Source of the DNA: Rutstroemia sp. NJR-2017a BVV2
Lineage: Eukaryota; Ascomycota; Leotiomycetes; Helotiales; Rutstroemiaceae
NCBI GenBank assembly: GCA_002946415.1
Contig: NJPS01000034.1
Span: forward strand, 868,001-932,000
Direction: 5' to 3'
Length of the DNA: 64,000 nucleotides
Shown piece by piece: positions 25,801 through 36,953 of the stretch; position 1 is the first letter of the stretch, and each line of letters starts with the position of its first letter. The notes beneath the pieces were generated by a model. It made no database searches. It was not told where the DNA came from and worked only from the letters and a program-made list of their open reading frames with translations. Both the position numbers and the translations under genes were made by a program.

Positions 25801-26844
25801 GAGAATGGTTCCAAGTTCTTTCCAGGCAAATGTTTGATCCTGGTTATGCCCTCTTCATCCCTGTTTCTTCTGACCGCACTACTTTCCACCCCAATCAATT
25901 GAGTAGCGTCAACGAGGAGCATCTGATGTTCTTCAAGTTCATTGGCCGCATCATCGGAAAAGCACTATACGAAGGCCGTGTTCTGGACTGTCATTTCAGC
26001 AGAGCAGTTTACAAGCGCATCTTAGGCAAATCTGTTTCTGTCAAGGATATGGAATCTCTGGATCCTGACTATTACAAATCACTCGTCTGGATGCTGGAAA
26101 ATGACATTACTGATATCATCACCGAGACTTTCTCCGTCGACAATGATAAGTTTGGTGTTGTCGAGACCATTGACTTCATCGAGAATGGTCGCAACATTCC
26201 TGTTACGGAAGAAAACAAGCATGAATACGTCCGGTTGATGGTGGAGTGGAAGCTCACTGGATCGGTAAAGGAGCAGTTAGATGAATTCTTGAGAGGTAAA
26301 GATCTTCCTTACTCTAAAACTTGCGCATGCATTAACATTATTCTAGGTTTCCACGACATTATTCCTGCCGAGCTTGTTGCAATCTTCAACGAGCAAGAGT
26401 TGGAACTGCTCATTTCTGGATTGCCCGAGATCGATGTCGACGATTGGAAGAGCAACACCGAATATCATAACTTCTCTGCTTCCTCGCCTCAAATCCAATG
26501 GTTCTGGCGAGCTGTTCGATCCTTTGACAAGGAAGAGCGAGCCAAGCTGTTACAATTCGTCACCGGAACCAGTAAAGTACCTCTCAATGGCTTCAAAGAA
26601 CTCGAGGGTATGAATGGCTTCAGTCGATTCAACATTCATCGTGATTATGGTAATAAGGAGAGACTTCCGTCCTCTCATACATGCTTTAATCGTAAGTTTA
26701 TATCTTGAAACACTTTTGCGGTATTTTCGCATACTAATCTATTATATAGAACTCGATCTGCCTGAATATGAGAACTATGAAACTCTTCGAGCTCAAGTCC
26801 TCACAGCCATCACAGCCGGCAGCGAATATTTCGGTTTTGCATAA
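13896..26844 (+). CDS. TOM1: TOM1/HUWE1-type HECT E3 ubiquitin-protein ligase
   Basis: Eight exons: 13896-13943, 14008-17980, 18033-21353, 21411-22028, 22087-22146, 22195-26295, 26347-26691 and 26750-26844, giving about 4186 aa, normal for this giant family. Order of parts: N-terminal armadillo-like DUF908/DUF913 repeats (about 1-1340); a UBA-like helix set (about 1524-1565); an extremely acidic Asp/Glu tract in exon 4; an Ala/Glu/Arg-rich helical stretch; two ubiquitin-binding-motif repeats containing FLSELPEEIREEV and FLDALPDDIRDEI (about 3070-3120); and a C-terminal HECT domain (about 3840-4186). The catalytic Cys is residue 4153 in SSHTCFN. The enzyme forms a ubiquitin thioester and modifies histones, ribosomal and mRNA-export factors (yeast Tom1, S. 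pombe Ptr1). The intron at 22029-22086 is GC-AG. Introns 22147-22194 and 26296-26346 are multiples of three without stops, so they can be misread as coding. The second one interrupts the conserved LRGFHDIIP. Confidence 0.96.
21420..22120 (+). other. Acidic low-complexity segment of TOM1
   Basis: GA-rich coding DNA (GAT/GAC/GAA codons) encodes a run dominated by Asp and Glu, up to eight acidic residues in succession. HUWE1/Tom1 proteins carry an acidic stretch at this position, probably for binding basic substrates such as histones. The antisense frame reads as a long poly-Ser ORF, which is an artefact. Confidence 0.85.
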
Positions 26845-27843
26845 AAAGAATCTTTCCAGTCCTAAAATTTTCTTTTCATTACGATATCTTGCATGGCAGG
26901 CTTTTGATCAGCATTTGACGGCGTCAAGCTTTCTTTTCTATGGTGTGGATTATGCATGGTAATCTTTTCTTTGATGACCTGATGGGTCGGTGGTATGGTA
27001 CGGAAAGAGAGGCGGCTAGTTTGCTTTCTTGTGATTTGGCTTTTGATGGCATCGGATGGAAAATACTAAAGAGGGTAGATGATGGATAGCAAATCAGATG
27101 GATGACGATAGTGGTTTGACTTTGCTGGGATGGATTGACACAAACGAAGTGCAGGTCGTTTTGTGGGATGAAGTTCTAGGAAGGAGAATTAGATAGTTGC
27201 ATTCCATCGAGTGTGTTCCGGTTTTTAAAGAAGAGCAGAAGAAACCCTGTAACATAGATAGCTTCATAGGTAGCGGCAGCATTCATCATAAATTGAGGAT
27301 TTGCAGCGTTCATTCTTTTTTATAGCAATGCAGAAAGCTACTTTTAACTTATTTCTCAATGTTCTATGTTCGTCTGATGCTAGGGCACAATGTCATTCCT
27401 GTATGGTTCTGCCTTGATATTCCTGCTCGACAGGGCTTGGGCTCGCCGTCCCCGCCTTCGCCAAATGCGGTAAAGACCGGTTACGACCGGCTAGCTACTA
27501 ACGGATTTTCGTTTCGCCGAAGACCCCGCGAAATAATTTCTTGTCAAAGGATACGAAAGGTTTTGCTAGTCAAGCTCACGATTATTCTGAACCATATAAA
27601 TTTTGTATGAAAGTCTGCAGAACTACATATTCTATCAGATTATAGGATATTCAATCCACAATACTACGGTTGCACGAAAACCGGTCGACGGTAGGCGAAC
27701 AAAACCTGCATCTGCGAAGAGGACGATTGCGACATTTCTCAATTCGAATCAACCCTTGGTAGGCGCACGGAACAAGAGAACTGAGGAACAATAAATTGGA
27801 CATAGGGTTTTTGTTACAGTGTTGTATCTGCGGATTGAAAGAT
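26845..27843. other. Intergenic region, TOM1 3' end / PRPP synthetase promoter
   Basis: About 1 kb. The T-rich first part is consistent with the TOM1 3' UTR and polyadenylation region, and the rest is the upstream region of the PRPP synthetase gene. No convincing coding frame, RNA gene or repeat. Confidence 0.6.
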
Positions 27844-29127
27844 ATGGCGACAAATTCGATCAAGTTGCTCACGGGCAATAGCCACCCGCAATTGGCTAAG
27901 TTGGTTGCTGATAGGTGGGTGCTGCTCAATTCTTTCATGCAATTTTGAGGGATTGGAGAAGAGCGCTCTTTTTCCTGGAGATATCTGTGGGAGAATTAGT
28001 GTTGGATAGACATCAGGTCATTGAGATGGATGGTTGTCTGCAGGCATTCGGGGGCAGAAAGACTGCGAGCTAACTAGAGTTGCTTGACAGACTGGGAATC
28101 GAGCTCGCGAAGACAATGAGCTTAAATTACTCGAATCAAGAAACCAGTGTCACAGTAGGAGAGAGTGTCAGAGACGAAGATGGTTAGTTTCCTGCCACCC
28201 CTCGTATGTCCTTCATCTGCAACGAAACCCCTCCTAACTCTTCTTGCTCCCAGTATTCATCCTCCAATCTACCGCACCCGGCGACATCAACGACGGGCTC
28301 ATGGAGCTCCTTATCATGATCAATGCATGCAAGACTGCGTCCGCCCGCCGCATCACCGCCGTTATCCCCAACTTCCCATACGCCCGCCAAGACAAGAAGG
28401 ATAAATCCCGAGCTCCCATTTCTGCGAAGCTTATCGCCAATATGCTGCAGACGGCTGGCTGCAATCATGTTATCACAATGGATTTGCATGCCTCCCAGAT
28501 CCAGGGCTTCTTTAATGTCCCGGTTGATAACCTGTATGCGGAACCGAGTACCTTGAGGTGGATTAGAGAGAATCTGGATGTGAAGAATTGTGTGGTTGTT
28601 AGTCCGGATGCGGGGGGTGCTAAGAGGTTCGCATTACTTTCTGTTCTTACTATCACACATTCCATTTGGAAAACAAACTAATATCCTCGCCCAACAGAGC
28701 AACCTCCATCGCCGACCGCCTCGACCTCGGTTTCGCCCTCATCCACAAAGAGCGCGCCCGCCCCAACGAAGTCTCCCGTATGGTCCTCGTCGGTGACGTA
28801 GTCTCCAAGATCGCCATCCTCGTCGACGACATGGCCGACACCTGCGGCACGCTCGTCAAAGCCGCCGAAACGGTGATGAACCACGGCGCCAGCGAAGTCG
28901 TCGCCATCGTCACTCATGGCATCCTCTCCGGTAACGCCATCGAGACGCTGAATAAGAGCAAGTTGAGCAGAGTCGTGGTCACGAATACGGTGCCGTTGAG
29001 GGGCAAGGAGGAGATTTGCGAGAGGCTGAGGGTTATGGATATTAGTGCGACGTTGGCGGAGGCGATAAGGAGGACGCATAATGGAGAGAGTGTTAGTTTT
29101 CTGTTTACGCATGCGCCGATGGAGTAG
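27844..29127 (+). CDS. Ribose-phosphate pyrophosphokinase (PRPP synthetase)
   Basis: Exons 27844-27914, 28091-28182, 28254-28626 and 28698-29127 give 321 aa, typical for class I enzymes; introns are 176, 71, 71 and all junctions keep frame. It transfers pyrophosphate from ATP to ribose-5-phosphate to make PRPP for purine, pyrimidine, His, Trp and NAD synthesis. Visible blocks are the N-terminal [12 protein letters not shown], the flexible-loop [12 protein letters not shown], the [12 protein letters not shown] segment with its catalytic His, [10 protein letters not shown], and the PRPP-binding loop [11 protein letters not shown]. There is no long non-homologous insert, so it resembles yeast Prs2/3/4 rather than Prs1/5. 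The first exon encodes only 23 residues and is easily missed; the ATG at 27844 restores the normal N-terminus. Confidence 0.95.
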
Positions 29128-29841
29128 AGTGGCTGGCTTGATGGGGGTTGGAGGGGTTTTGGGGATTGTGGTAGAAGGAGTAGGTTGGCATCGATTGGGG
29201 TAGGGGGCGGGTTCATACAATACTCGCTGCATGGTTGTGAGAGACGTTGGTGGACCATTGACCGGACAAAGATACGTCTTTTGGACCTGTTTCTTTTTGT
29301 GCATTACTTAGGTTTTAGGCTGTTACATAGATTGTAAAGTGGAGCTTTTATATAGTAAGGAAGCAGAACAACCATGATCATTCGGGGACTATCAATAGTG
29401 AGGGTTGGTGAGGTACAAAAAAAACGTTGCCTCTGGGAGGGCTGAGACTGTCAAGGATGTAAACGGGAGGAGTCATGAGTATGAGATATAGAAGTAATTT
29501 CTCTCTGGACGAGCATGCAACTGCTAACGTGGAAGACCAATGAACGTCATAAGACAGGGGGTGTAAGGATCTTGATATAAGTTTTAGACAGCTAAAGCAG
29601 TATTTTAGGTCGGATCAGAATGAACATATAGATGTCAAAAGCACTCATTGCATTCCAGAAAACGCCATCCTAAGTAGTCACATTTAATGCATTTGATTTG
29701 CATACTGCATCCGAATATGGGGTATGCAAAGCTTTTCTTTGATACAACTCATGATCCAGGTCGAAAAGTATCCCTTCCGCACGCCAACCAATCATCCCAT
29801 GAAGACTACCATTTTTTTTTGACACCCAAAGTTGCAACCAT
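29128..29841. other. Convergent 3' intergenic region
   Basis: About 0.7 kb between the converging PRPP synthetase and eS6 genes. It is AT-rich, with an A8 run near 29418 and a T9 run near 29813. It should contain both polyadenylation regions. No gene supported. Confidence 0.6.
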
Positions 29842-30935
29842 CTACTTACGCATAGAAGAAGCTCTGCGCTTACGGGCATCGGCCTTCTGTGACTTGGCTT
29901 CGCTGACACGCTTGGCGAGGAGGGCGGCGTACTCGTTCTAACCAATTTGTCAATGACTGCGATAATATATACCACGGATTTCAAAACTTACGGCAGCATC
30001 TTTGGTGCGCTCAGCATTGCGGCGCTTGAGTGCGATCCTGTGGCGCTTGTGTTGGAGACGTTGGGGAGTGACCAAACGTTGGATCTTTGGTGCCTTGGTG
30101 TATGGCTTCTTGCCCTCACCCTTTGGCTCAACCTCACGACGGATGACGAATTTACGGACCTAACAAAAACTTATCAGCATTTCTGCTTTGGTTTACTTCT
30201 CACACTCTATCTCTCAAGCACCAGCACGAATGCGGTTGAGAGAGATAGGCGATGGAGATGTTTGTTCCGAAGGGGGAAACGTACATCATCCTCCTTGGTG
30301 AGCCCAAAGAACTTTCTAATCTTGGTGGCACGCTTAGGACCCAATCTCTTTGGGTGAACAACGTCGGTGATGCCTGGGATGTCGTTCTCGCCTTGCTTGA
30401 CAATGCTCAAAGCAAGGACAGACAAATCCATGGCGACGATGCATCCACGGACGGATTTACGCTTGCGTTCACCAGTACGACGGGGACGGTAGCAGGAGTG
30501 TCCCTCGGAAAGCAGAAGGCGGACACGGGTTGGGTGCATAACACCTTGCTTCATTGGGAAACCTTGCTTGTCGTTACCACCGGTGATCTTGAAGATGTAA
30601 CCCTTGAATTCATCTCCGACAGAGTCTCCTGGAACCTCAGCGCCCATTCTGTAGTTGAAAAAATTAGACTTCTAGATCCCATTGTAATTGGTGTCGCATG
30701 TATGTACCTCTTGTCCATGAAGACGCGGAGCTTGCGCTCATCTTCGATGTCGATGAGCTTTTGACTGCCATTGGCAGGCTATATTGAAAAATTGTCAGTT
30801 CGTGATCTTGCGTCGCATTGAGTGAAGAGGATGATCGCAAACGTACGTAGGAAATGTTCTATTGATTAAAATACGTTAGCAATGTTCTCACAGGCAATTG
30901 TTGGTCTCTAGGATCAGTGAACATACCAACTTCAT
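29842..30935 (-). CDS. RPS6: 40S ribosomal protein eS6
   Basis: Six exons: 30935-30927, 30858-30847, 30778-30708, 30648-30285, 30159-29992 and 29937-29842, giving 239 aa, the standard length. The first coding exon is 9 nt (MKL) and the second is a 12-nt microexon (NISY). Both are needed to rebuild the invariant [15 protein letters not shown] start. Further conserved blocks are [28 protein letters not shown] and [14 protein letters not shown]. The C-terminus ends in [10 protein letters not shown], the Ser-containing tail phosphorylated downstream of TOR in fungi. It is a structural protein of the small subunit. The stop codon lies inside a donor-like string (GTAAGTAG), but the protein end matches the family. 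It is divergent from Ctf8, with 416 bp between the start codons. Confidence 0.97.
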
Positions 30936-31351
30936 CTTGACGATGGGGCGTGGTCAAGAGTGTCGAGATTGTCGTCGATTAATTTGTCGCTGAGGAAGGA
31001 TTGAAGTTCAATATTTTGTGAAAACTTTCGAATTCGTGTGTGGGCACGCTAAAATCCTTAGCGTACATTCTGGATGGGGAAATCTACAACCGAGTATCAC
31101 GTGCTGGCGAAAGCTTTCCTCAAGGTTAGAGCAGCAACAGAACAATCTAAGAGCAGCATTCACAAGAATCTGAAAGCACCTGCATCCATCAGCAATTGGG
31201 TAGGAATCACGTCGCGTAAAACACGGTCAGGTTTTCCGCAACTGAAATCCAACTTGCATCGTGGAGAATTTACGTACTCTGGGTGACGGGAGGTTCCAAA
31301 CAGCGACCACAATAGGAAGAGTGAGCTGAAATCCGCAACACACTCTGCATC
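30936..31351. promoter_or_regulatory. Divergent promoter region, eS6 / CTF8
   Basis: These 416 bp separate the two start codons and must hold the core promoters of a highly expressed ribosomal protein gene and a replication/cohesion gene. I did not identify a specific factor site with confidence. Confidence 0.5.
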
Positions 31352-31858
31352 ATGGCGGGTGCAATCCCAGTGCACACCACTACCAGTTGTCCATCCAAGA
31401 GCTTCGAAAATCCACTTCCGAAACTGCTTCAAACGCCCTCTGGACTGGCATTGCTCGAACTTCAAGGAACAATCAACCTCCCAGCGTACGATATCGAAGA
31501 GGATGATACAGTCAATGATCAAGAACATCAAGGTCACATGCAACAAACCTCGATTGGACGTTTGATATTCCCTGAGTACGATGCTCAGAATCCGGATAAC
31601 CTCAAGTGGACGAAACGGGTTTACTTGTATGTAGGAAAGCATCAGAGGCTTACGGGAGAAGTCAAGAAGCTCCCAAAGGCTTTTGCAGTCCTCAGAAAAC
31701 GCAACACTACCGCGGCCTCCACAGACGATCACGATGCTACCATGGAAGGGCAAGAATCAGGAACGCAAGATGAACTAGAAATTGTGGAAATCGTCAAATG
31801 GAAGATTCTATTTTCCACCAGGCCTGAACCAGTTGGTGCTCTGGCCCCAGGACCTTGA
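31352..31858 (+). CDS. CTF8: Chromosome transmission fidelity protein 8 (Ctf8)
   Basis: A single 168-aa exon. The family signature is visible: LALLELQGTI near residue 30, an IGRLIFPEYD strand, VYLYVGKHQRLTGEVKKLPKAFAVLRK in the middle, and a C-terminal EIVEIVKWKILFSTRPEPV. Ctf8 pairs with Dcc1 on the Ctf18-RFC complex, an alternative clamp loader that acts on PCNA during sister-chromatid cohesion and replication-checkpoint signalling. The linker between the last two blocks (about 130-147) is acidic and variable, as in other fungi. Identification rests on motif recognition; function is family knowledge. Confidence 0.9.
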   Translation: MAGAIPVHTTTSCPSKSFENPLPKLLQTPSGLALLELQGTINLPAYDIEEDDTVNDQEHQGHMQQTSIGRLIFPEYDAQNPDNLKWTKRVYLYVGKHQRLTGEVKKLPKAFAVLRKRNTTAASTDDHDATMEGQESGTQDELEIVEIVKWKILFSTRPEPVGALAPGP

Positions 31859-31996
31859 TCTACGAAGAAAGCGTCTTCGAATTAAGTTTAGAAATTCCGT
31901 CATCATGCTAGTCGACAAGCGCGACTCAACCCCGCAAGCCATAACTCGTTGTTGTCACGATGACCATTACCCTGACCATCTCGTCATCTTCATTCC

Positions 31997-32723
31997 ATGA
32001 TCCCAAACGCCACGATGTCCGCGGAAAAGCTTGAGGCCCAGCCAATTATGTCCCCGAAATTTGGGCATGCGCACCCAAAACCAACCAAGAGCAAGCAATC
32101 TGTGCACCCCGAATCGTATTACTTGCCTCGCCCAACTCGCTACGTGCCAAACTCTCCCTATCCCGTTCTTATATATCGATCCGTTCTTCCCTTGCCCTGT
32201 GAGTCTTCCACTCTCCGGGAGACCTTTGAGCCAAATGATTGGATGTGGGGTGGAGTGTTTGCACATTTTCCCAACTATCACTTCCACAGTGTAACCCACG
32301 AGTGCTTTGCGGTCGTCAAGGGCTCTGGCACAGTTTTGTTGGGAAAGGGACCTTTGGACAAGGGTGAAAGAGGAATCGAGGTGGATCTACGACCCGGTGA
32401 TGTGGTTGTTTTGCCAGCTGGGGTCGCCCATTACATACTAGACTCAGACACGGATTATAGCTATGTTGGATTGTATCCCAAAGTACGTCGTTTTCGGTGG
32501 ACTTTCATATGTTTATGTTACTAATATCGCCAAGGGTAGTCCACACTGGGACAACAATACATGCCAAGCAGGCAAAGAGGAAACTGCTATGAAAGCGGAT
32601 ACTGCAAGGAACGTGCCAATACCCAGTTCAGATCCATTATTCGGAAAAGAGGGACCCCTGGTGCAAATTTGGGAGCATGCTGGAAAGGCTGGGATTGCAT
32701 ACCCAGCGTATAGCGAGCAGTGA
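31997..32723 (+). CDS. YjlB-like cupin-domain protein
   Basis: Exons 31997-32482 and 32535-32723 with a 52-bp intron (GTACGT...CCAAG) give 224 aa. Cupin motif 1 is complete (HFHSVTHECFAVVKG, with the HxH and Glu metal ligands). Motif 2 is GDVVVLPAGVAH, with the third His. After the intron, SPHWDNNTC is a block typical of the YjlB subgroup. A mononuclear metal site is therefore likely, but no substrate can be assigned. A second in-frame ATG at 32015 (MSAEKL) could be the true start. Confidence 0.85.
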
Positions 32724-33974
32724 ATCAAGACCCCGCCCTTCGTCATGACTTTGTTTCGCTACGTTCAAATCTGGAGTCATGGCCGAAGGGTGCATATTAC
32801 TCCTCGTGTGTATTTTTATGACCCATGAACTATCAATTGTAAGATTTTAAGGAGGATTCTAGCGTTTTTCAGGCTTTCGTATATTCGTTCTATCCCCGAG
32901 TTTACAGTGACACATCAAGAGTACGATTCAATTGTGAGTAGCACTATCAAATATCCTTTAGTCACTCAAAACTACTGTGTGGGGAGTCGCCGCTCAATAT
33001 GAGCCTTCAATGGTGACTGACCACTTGGTTGATGTAACATGTCAAATCCAGTGTTATATTCCCACACGCCACATTGGATAAGTGAGCGAGGAGTCATCTC
33101 ACAGTCACCGCTCCGACTATCTGTATTAAGATTCGACGGAGACGGCTCTGCTGTGCGAATCTTTTGTAGGAAGCGCTACCGACATGCTCACCAACCTCGA
33201 ACGTGCCGTGTACGCTGCACATATTACCACAAACCTTCTCGACTCTCACGTATCTGCCTCGGATTCGTAAGACGTTAGTTACTATTCCCCGAAGAATGGT
33301 CACCAAGCCCCAGCTACCTTGACCAAATGCCGATTGCTTCCTACTCACAATGAATATACATGTACTGCAGCCTCCACGTCCGAAGTCCGGACCTCATTCC
33401 AACCAGCACATGAACATGGGCTTCTTCGGTGTGTCGCCCGATTTGGCCTTGTCTGGCTCCGAGAGGATTGATCAACTCATCCATTGTGTTTCCATTGGAA
33501 CAGGAGAACAGACACGATATGGACACTATCTTGCCTGGAAGCTAGCTGATCTATGGAGATGCTTTTCTACCTAGACCGATGAAAGATCTGTGATATGACT
33601 TCGATCATTCTGTAGACTGGAGTTTTCAGTGAATCAGTGCGTCTTTTGATTTCGAATGTGAGTTGGGGACTTTCATGCAGTTTGCATTCAGCGAATGACA
33701 CGGAAGTCTCCATGATCTGGAAAATGATGAATGGTGTTGCACTGCTTTAAATATCACCTCATTATCAAGAATACTTGGAAAGCATTAACGGGCACTTGGA
33801 TAACATGAGAGCTCTGATTTGTGAGATTTGCGTTGCATCGAAAAGGTGATATAGGGTGACAGCTAACTGTCGACTAGGAACATAAGAGAAATACATATAG
33901 AGATGGACCAGCTGAAAATACTGACTATTGCTAATCCAATACAACATCAGTCGTGTCTGTCACAATCACAAACG
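32724..33974. other. Convergent intergenic region at the left edge of the accessory island
   Basis: About 1.25 kb between converging genes. The longest frame (33350-33574, 74 aa) has no recognisable motif. I see no repeats or transposon ends. Confidence 0.55.
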
Positions 33975-34938
33975 CTAGATTGGCAGATGGAACCTGGCTT
34001 TAAAGTCGGCAAAATTCATCTCTTCTACCTTTGGTACCTTCAATTTCAATCCATTCTTATGATACCGACTTGCTTCCTGGGTCCACCATTTAGTCAAATG
34101 AGAAGCAGATAAATCTTGAGATACCAGATCAAAGATTATATCCTCACTCATTATGAGAATGACCGACTCCAAGTCATCTTCTGGGTAGTCGTGCCACAAA
34201 CTTTGAGAAATCTCAATCAAAACAGGCATTCTGAACACCTGCTCTGTGACTCAGCCCACGACGCCACGGTTTAAATTGAATGTGATTGCCATTCTCACCA
34301 TCCAATATAATTTGATGTCTCGAAGCTTGCGGATCTACTATATTTTCTATGTCAAGTGCCATATGCTTGCATTTAAACCCCAGGTTCAGATTACTGTCCT
34401 GAAGAGCCTGTAGCAGGGAAATGTAGCATTCTAGATCGTAGCCACCAGGGAAATACATAATGTCCTTTGCCTTTCGAAAACGTAGCGGCTGAGGCATTAA
34501 CGAGCTTCCGCTCCAGGTTTCATCCTCTGGGAATTGTTTGAGTGCAATGAGTCGCGACTCGTAGTTAACAAGCATCAATTGAGGCGTCATGTAGGAGGGA
34601 GGAACAAATACCCATGGCACACCTTTTCTAGTAAATTGGTCATGACCAGGACCATAGGTAGGCACACCTGATTTGGTTAAATACCTTCTGTCAATGACTG
34701 GCACTACTCGGGGCTCATCTGCTGCGAGCTTCCAGATCTCATTCCGAAGCTCGAGGGGCAATCGAGGGAAAGGATGAAATGAAGCCGTTTCTTTTTCGCA
34801 CGTGGAGAGAGTAGAAAATGAGGTAGTCGAAGCAGCTCTATGCGCCTCAGGCATAGATGATACGCAGTCTGTGACTGGTTTCTCTATGGAAGCTGTGCAG
34901 CCTGTGCTTTGTTTTCTTGGGTTATCTAAGGGCGACAT
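33975..34938 (-). CDS. 2EXR-domain protein (first of three)
   Basis: Exons 34938-34299 and 34243-33975 with a 55-bp intron (GTGAGA...CACAG) give 302 aa. The intron joins QIILD to EQVFRMPVLIEIS in frame and removes an otherwise premature stop. The first ATG (MSPLDN) is at 34938. The 2EXR signature is clear: FPRLPLELRNEIWKLA (about residues 55-70), then a second block MLVNYESRLIAL. 2EXR proteins are numerous in filamentous ascomycetes, especially Leotiomycetes, and have no established biochemical function. The N-terminal 50 residues are Ser/Thr-rich and disordered. Confidence 0.82.
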
Positions 34939-35510
34939 ACTGTCTGTCTGTTCTTTCAACTTCTTCGACCGAGCACTTCATGATCTTTCACGCGACCTCT
35001 GTGCTAGATATAGGCGAGATCTGACCATTGTTCGTTTAGGAAGAACAATGAAAGAAAGAAGGAGAGAGAGAGAGAATTTGAGAAAACAAGTGTGAAAGAA
35101 AGAAGGAAGGAGAGAAAGAGGAAAAGGAAGGGAAAAGGTAGAAATATATAGAAGTATGTAATATAAGTCGAATAATCCGGGATAAACGAAATTCAGATGC
35201 TTAGAAGTTAGAGACTGATTGTGGGCACGGTAGCGAAGACGTCAGAATAATACTTATGGTGGAACCTGATCCCAATGAATAGTATCGTAGCTGTTCTAGT
35301 CTTCAATAACTAGTACTGGAGTGCCGCTTCCGCCTGGCAGAAGTCATAGTTTAGTGAAGGACGAGGTTCTCATTCATCTAACTACATGCTTAAATAATAA
35401 ATACACCGGCACTGACTTGTGACCATATGAGTCTGACAAGGTAAGCTATTTTTCTGCATTATATTCATTGTCTGCTTCGGGTTCTCAGCTAGTGACTGCT
35501 TAGGAGAGCC
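34939..35510. other. Upstream region with GA-rich tract
   Basis: About 570 bp. From about 35042 to 35145 the plus strand is almost pure purine (GAAAG/GGAGAGAG). On the coding strand of the 2EXR gene this is a CT-rich tract 100-200 bp upstream of its start, a common fungal promoter feature. The remainder is AT-rich with no gene. Confidence 0.6.
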
Positions 35511-36323
35511 TCATTGCACTTTCCTCAGTGTCAGATTCTCATATATCTCCAGTAGCTTGTGGATATGATCTACATATTCCTCGAACCACCGCTTGGCGAT
35601 GATAATTATGTATCTTGGTTTTGTTTGAGCATAGTAGTTCCTGTGGATTAATCTCAACTTTTCTTGAATTATATCTCGGAGGCTATAACGAATGTTAGGG
35701 TTGGAGATCTGCTGCAACTCGGCGACTCTCCCCTCATGGTCTTCAGACCGACACCTGTAGAACATCACAATCGAGTCGGCCGTATCGGAGCCTTTAATCT
35801 TTCTAATGCGACCTAGCATGTCCACAAGAAAATGTGAATCGTCCTTAATGACCTCCAGAAGACGAGATCTTTCAGCGGCATCAACTTTTCTCGCTCCAGG
35901 CGAGTTCTTCTCATAGCGTGTACAGTCCATGTACTTGGCCCCAAATTCCACGAATCGCTGCTCCAGAGCATGTCTACCTTCTTTGCTAACTTCATCATGG
36001 GCTCGAGACAACTGCTCAAAATCATAGGTGTCCATTCTCACCTGTCGGAGAATACCAAATGCGATTCGACAGTGCCCCCACCAGTCTTTGCTGCCACCTG
36101 ACTCTAGTATTGGGACATCGAAGATTGGTGACTTAACATCGTCTCTGTACTTTTCGCGCAAATTTTTGAATTTTAATTCCAAAGCCCAAGAATAATCATT
36201 AGGTTTGTCAAGATCTTTGCACAGTTTGTCCATGTTGAGTTCGAAGGTGTCAAGGTCTACCATTCGGAGAACGGCGAATCCGAACTTCTGATCGGAATGG
36301 CCCGGGTATTCTTTCCACGACAT
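35511..36323 (-). CDS. Orphan protein with an internal duplication
   Basis: An intact single-exon 270-aa ORF starting at an ATG in good context. I do not recognise a family. Two segments resemble each other: residues 6-60 (GHSDQKFGFAVLR...VDLDTF...WALELKF...EKY) and 81-132 (GHCRIAFGILR...VRMDTY...HALEQRF...AKY). They share a GH, an F-x-LR core, V-x-x-DT-[FY], ALE-x-[KR]F and KY in the same order and nearly the same spacing. The C-terminal third is helical and charged, with no signal peptide or membrane segment. It sits between 2EXR genes with its own promoter. Coding status rests on length, lack of stops and the internal repeat. Confidence 0.65.
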   Translation of the reverse strand: MSWKEYPGHSDQKFGFAVLRMVDLDTFELNMDKLCKDLDKPNDYSWALELKFKNLREKYRDDVKSPIFDVPILESGGSKDWWGHCRIAFGILRQVRMDTYDFEQLSRAHDEVSKEGRHALEQRFVEFGAKYMDCTRYEKNSPGARKVDAAERSRLLEVIKDDSHFLVDMLGRIRKIKGSDTADSIVMFYRCRSEDHEGRVAELQQISNPNIRYSLRDIIQEKLRLIHRNYYAQTKPRYIIIIAKRWFEEYVDHIHKLLEIYENLTLRKVQ

Positions 36324-36953
36324 ATCTGTTTGGGACTGCGTGTTTTTGTTGTGGGTTGAGGTTGTCGTGTTGTTGCGGGCCGAGGTTGTCGTGTTGTGCT
36401 TGCTGCAGTTATGCTCAACTTGTGAAATGGATCGATGAGGTGGATAGATTGGTATGCATTAGGAAAGATACTGGGTATTTATACACGTCTTGGTATATTG
36501 ATATGTGAATCAGTAAGATTTCATTCACGTTCTTTGCTTTTTAGTTCTGACTTGATCCATGTTATTCAGTCTATTCAATCCAACTTCTTATACATTGTTC
36601 CAAAAATTCAGTTATATTCTATTTCCTTGCTTGATATTATTCAAATTGGCTTACTTATTCCAACGAAGTTCGCTTATCTTCTTTATAAACAGAGCGTAGG
36701 AATATATCCTAGTGTCAAGAATAGGCAAAAGTGAATTCGTACCGAACAATACTTAGTAAGTCTACAATACATGACTTCCACGATGACCTCCCCTAAATTA
36801 AGCGAGGTTAACGATAACGGGTACCAGAGTTCTCCAGCCTGGTAAAAGGGTAAACTCATCTACTTTCCACTACTATCAACCTAAAATAATAAATAGCACA
36901 AAGATTCTTCTTTTCTTAAATGTTCGTGGTGATACCCAGCCTATTCTGCTCCA
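36324..36953. other. Divergent AT-rich promoter region
   Basis: About 630 bp between divergent genes. An imperfect repeat of about 24 bp with a GAGGTTGTCGTGTTG core occurs twice at 36347-36400, in the leader of the orphan gene. The rest is AT-rich with no gene. Confidence 0.5.

Noticed and set aside
28678..29304. 208-aa minus-strand ORF over PRPP synthetase
   Set aside because: Antisense shadow of a conserved exon containing the PRPP-binding loop.
33350..33574. 74-aa plus-strand ORF between the cupin and 2EXR genes
   Set aside because: No motif, no context and no supporting splice sites.
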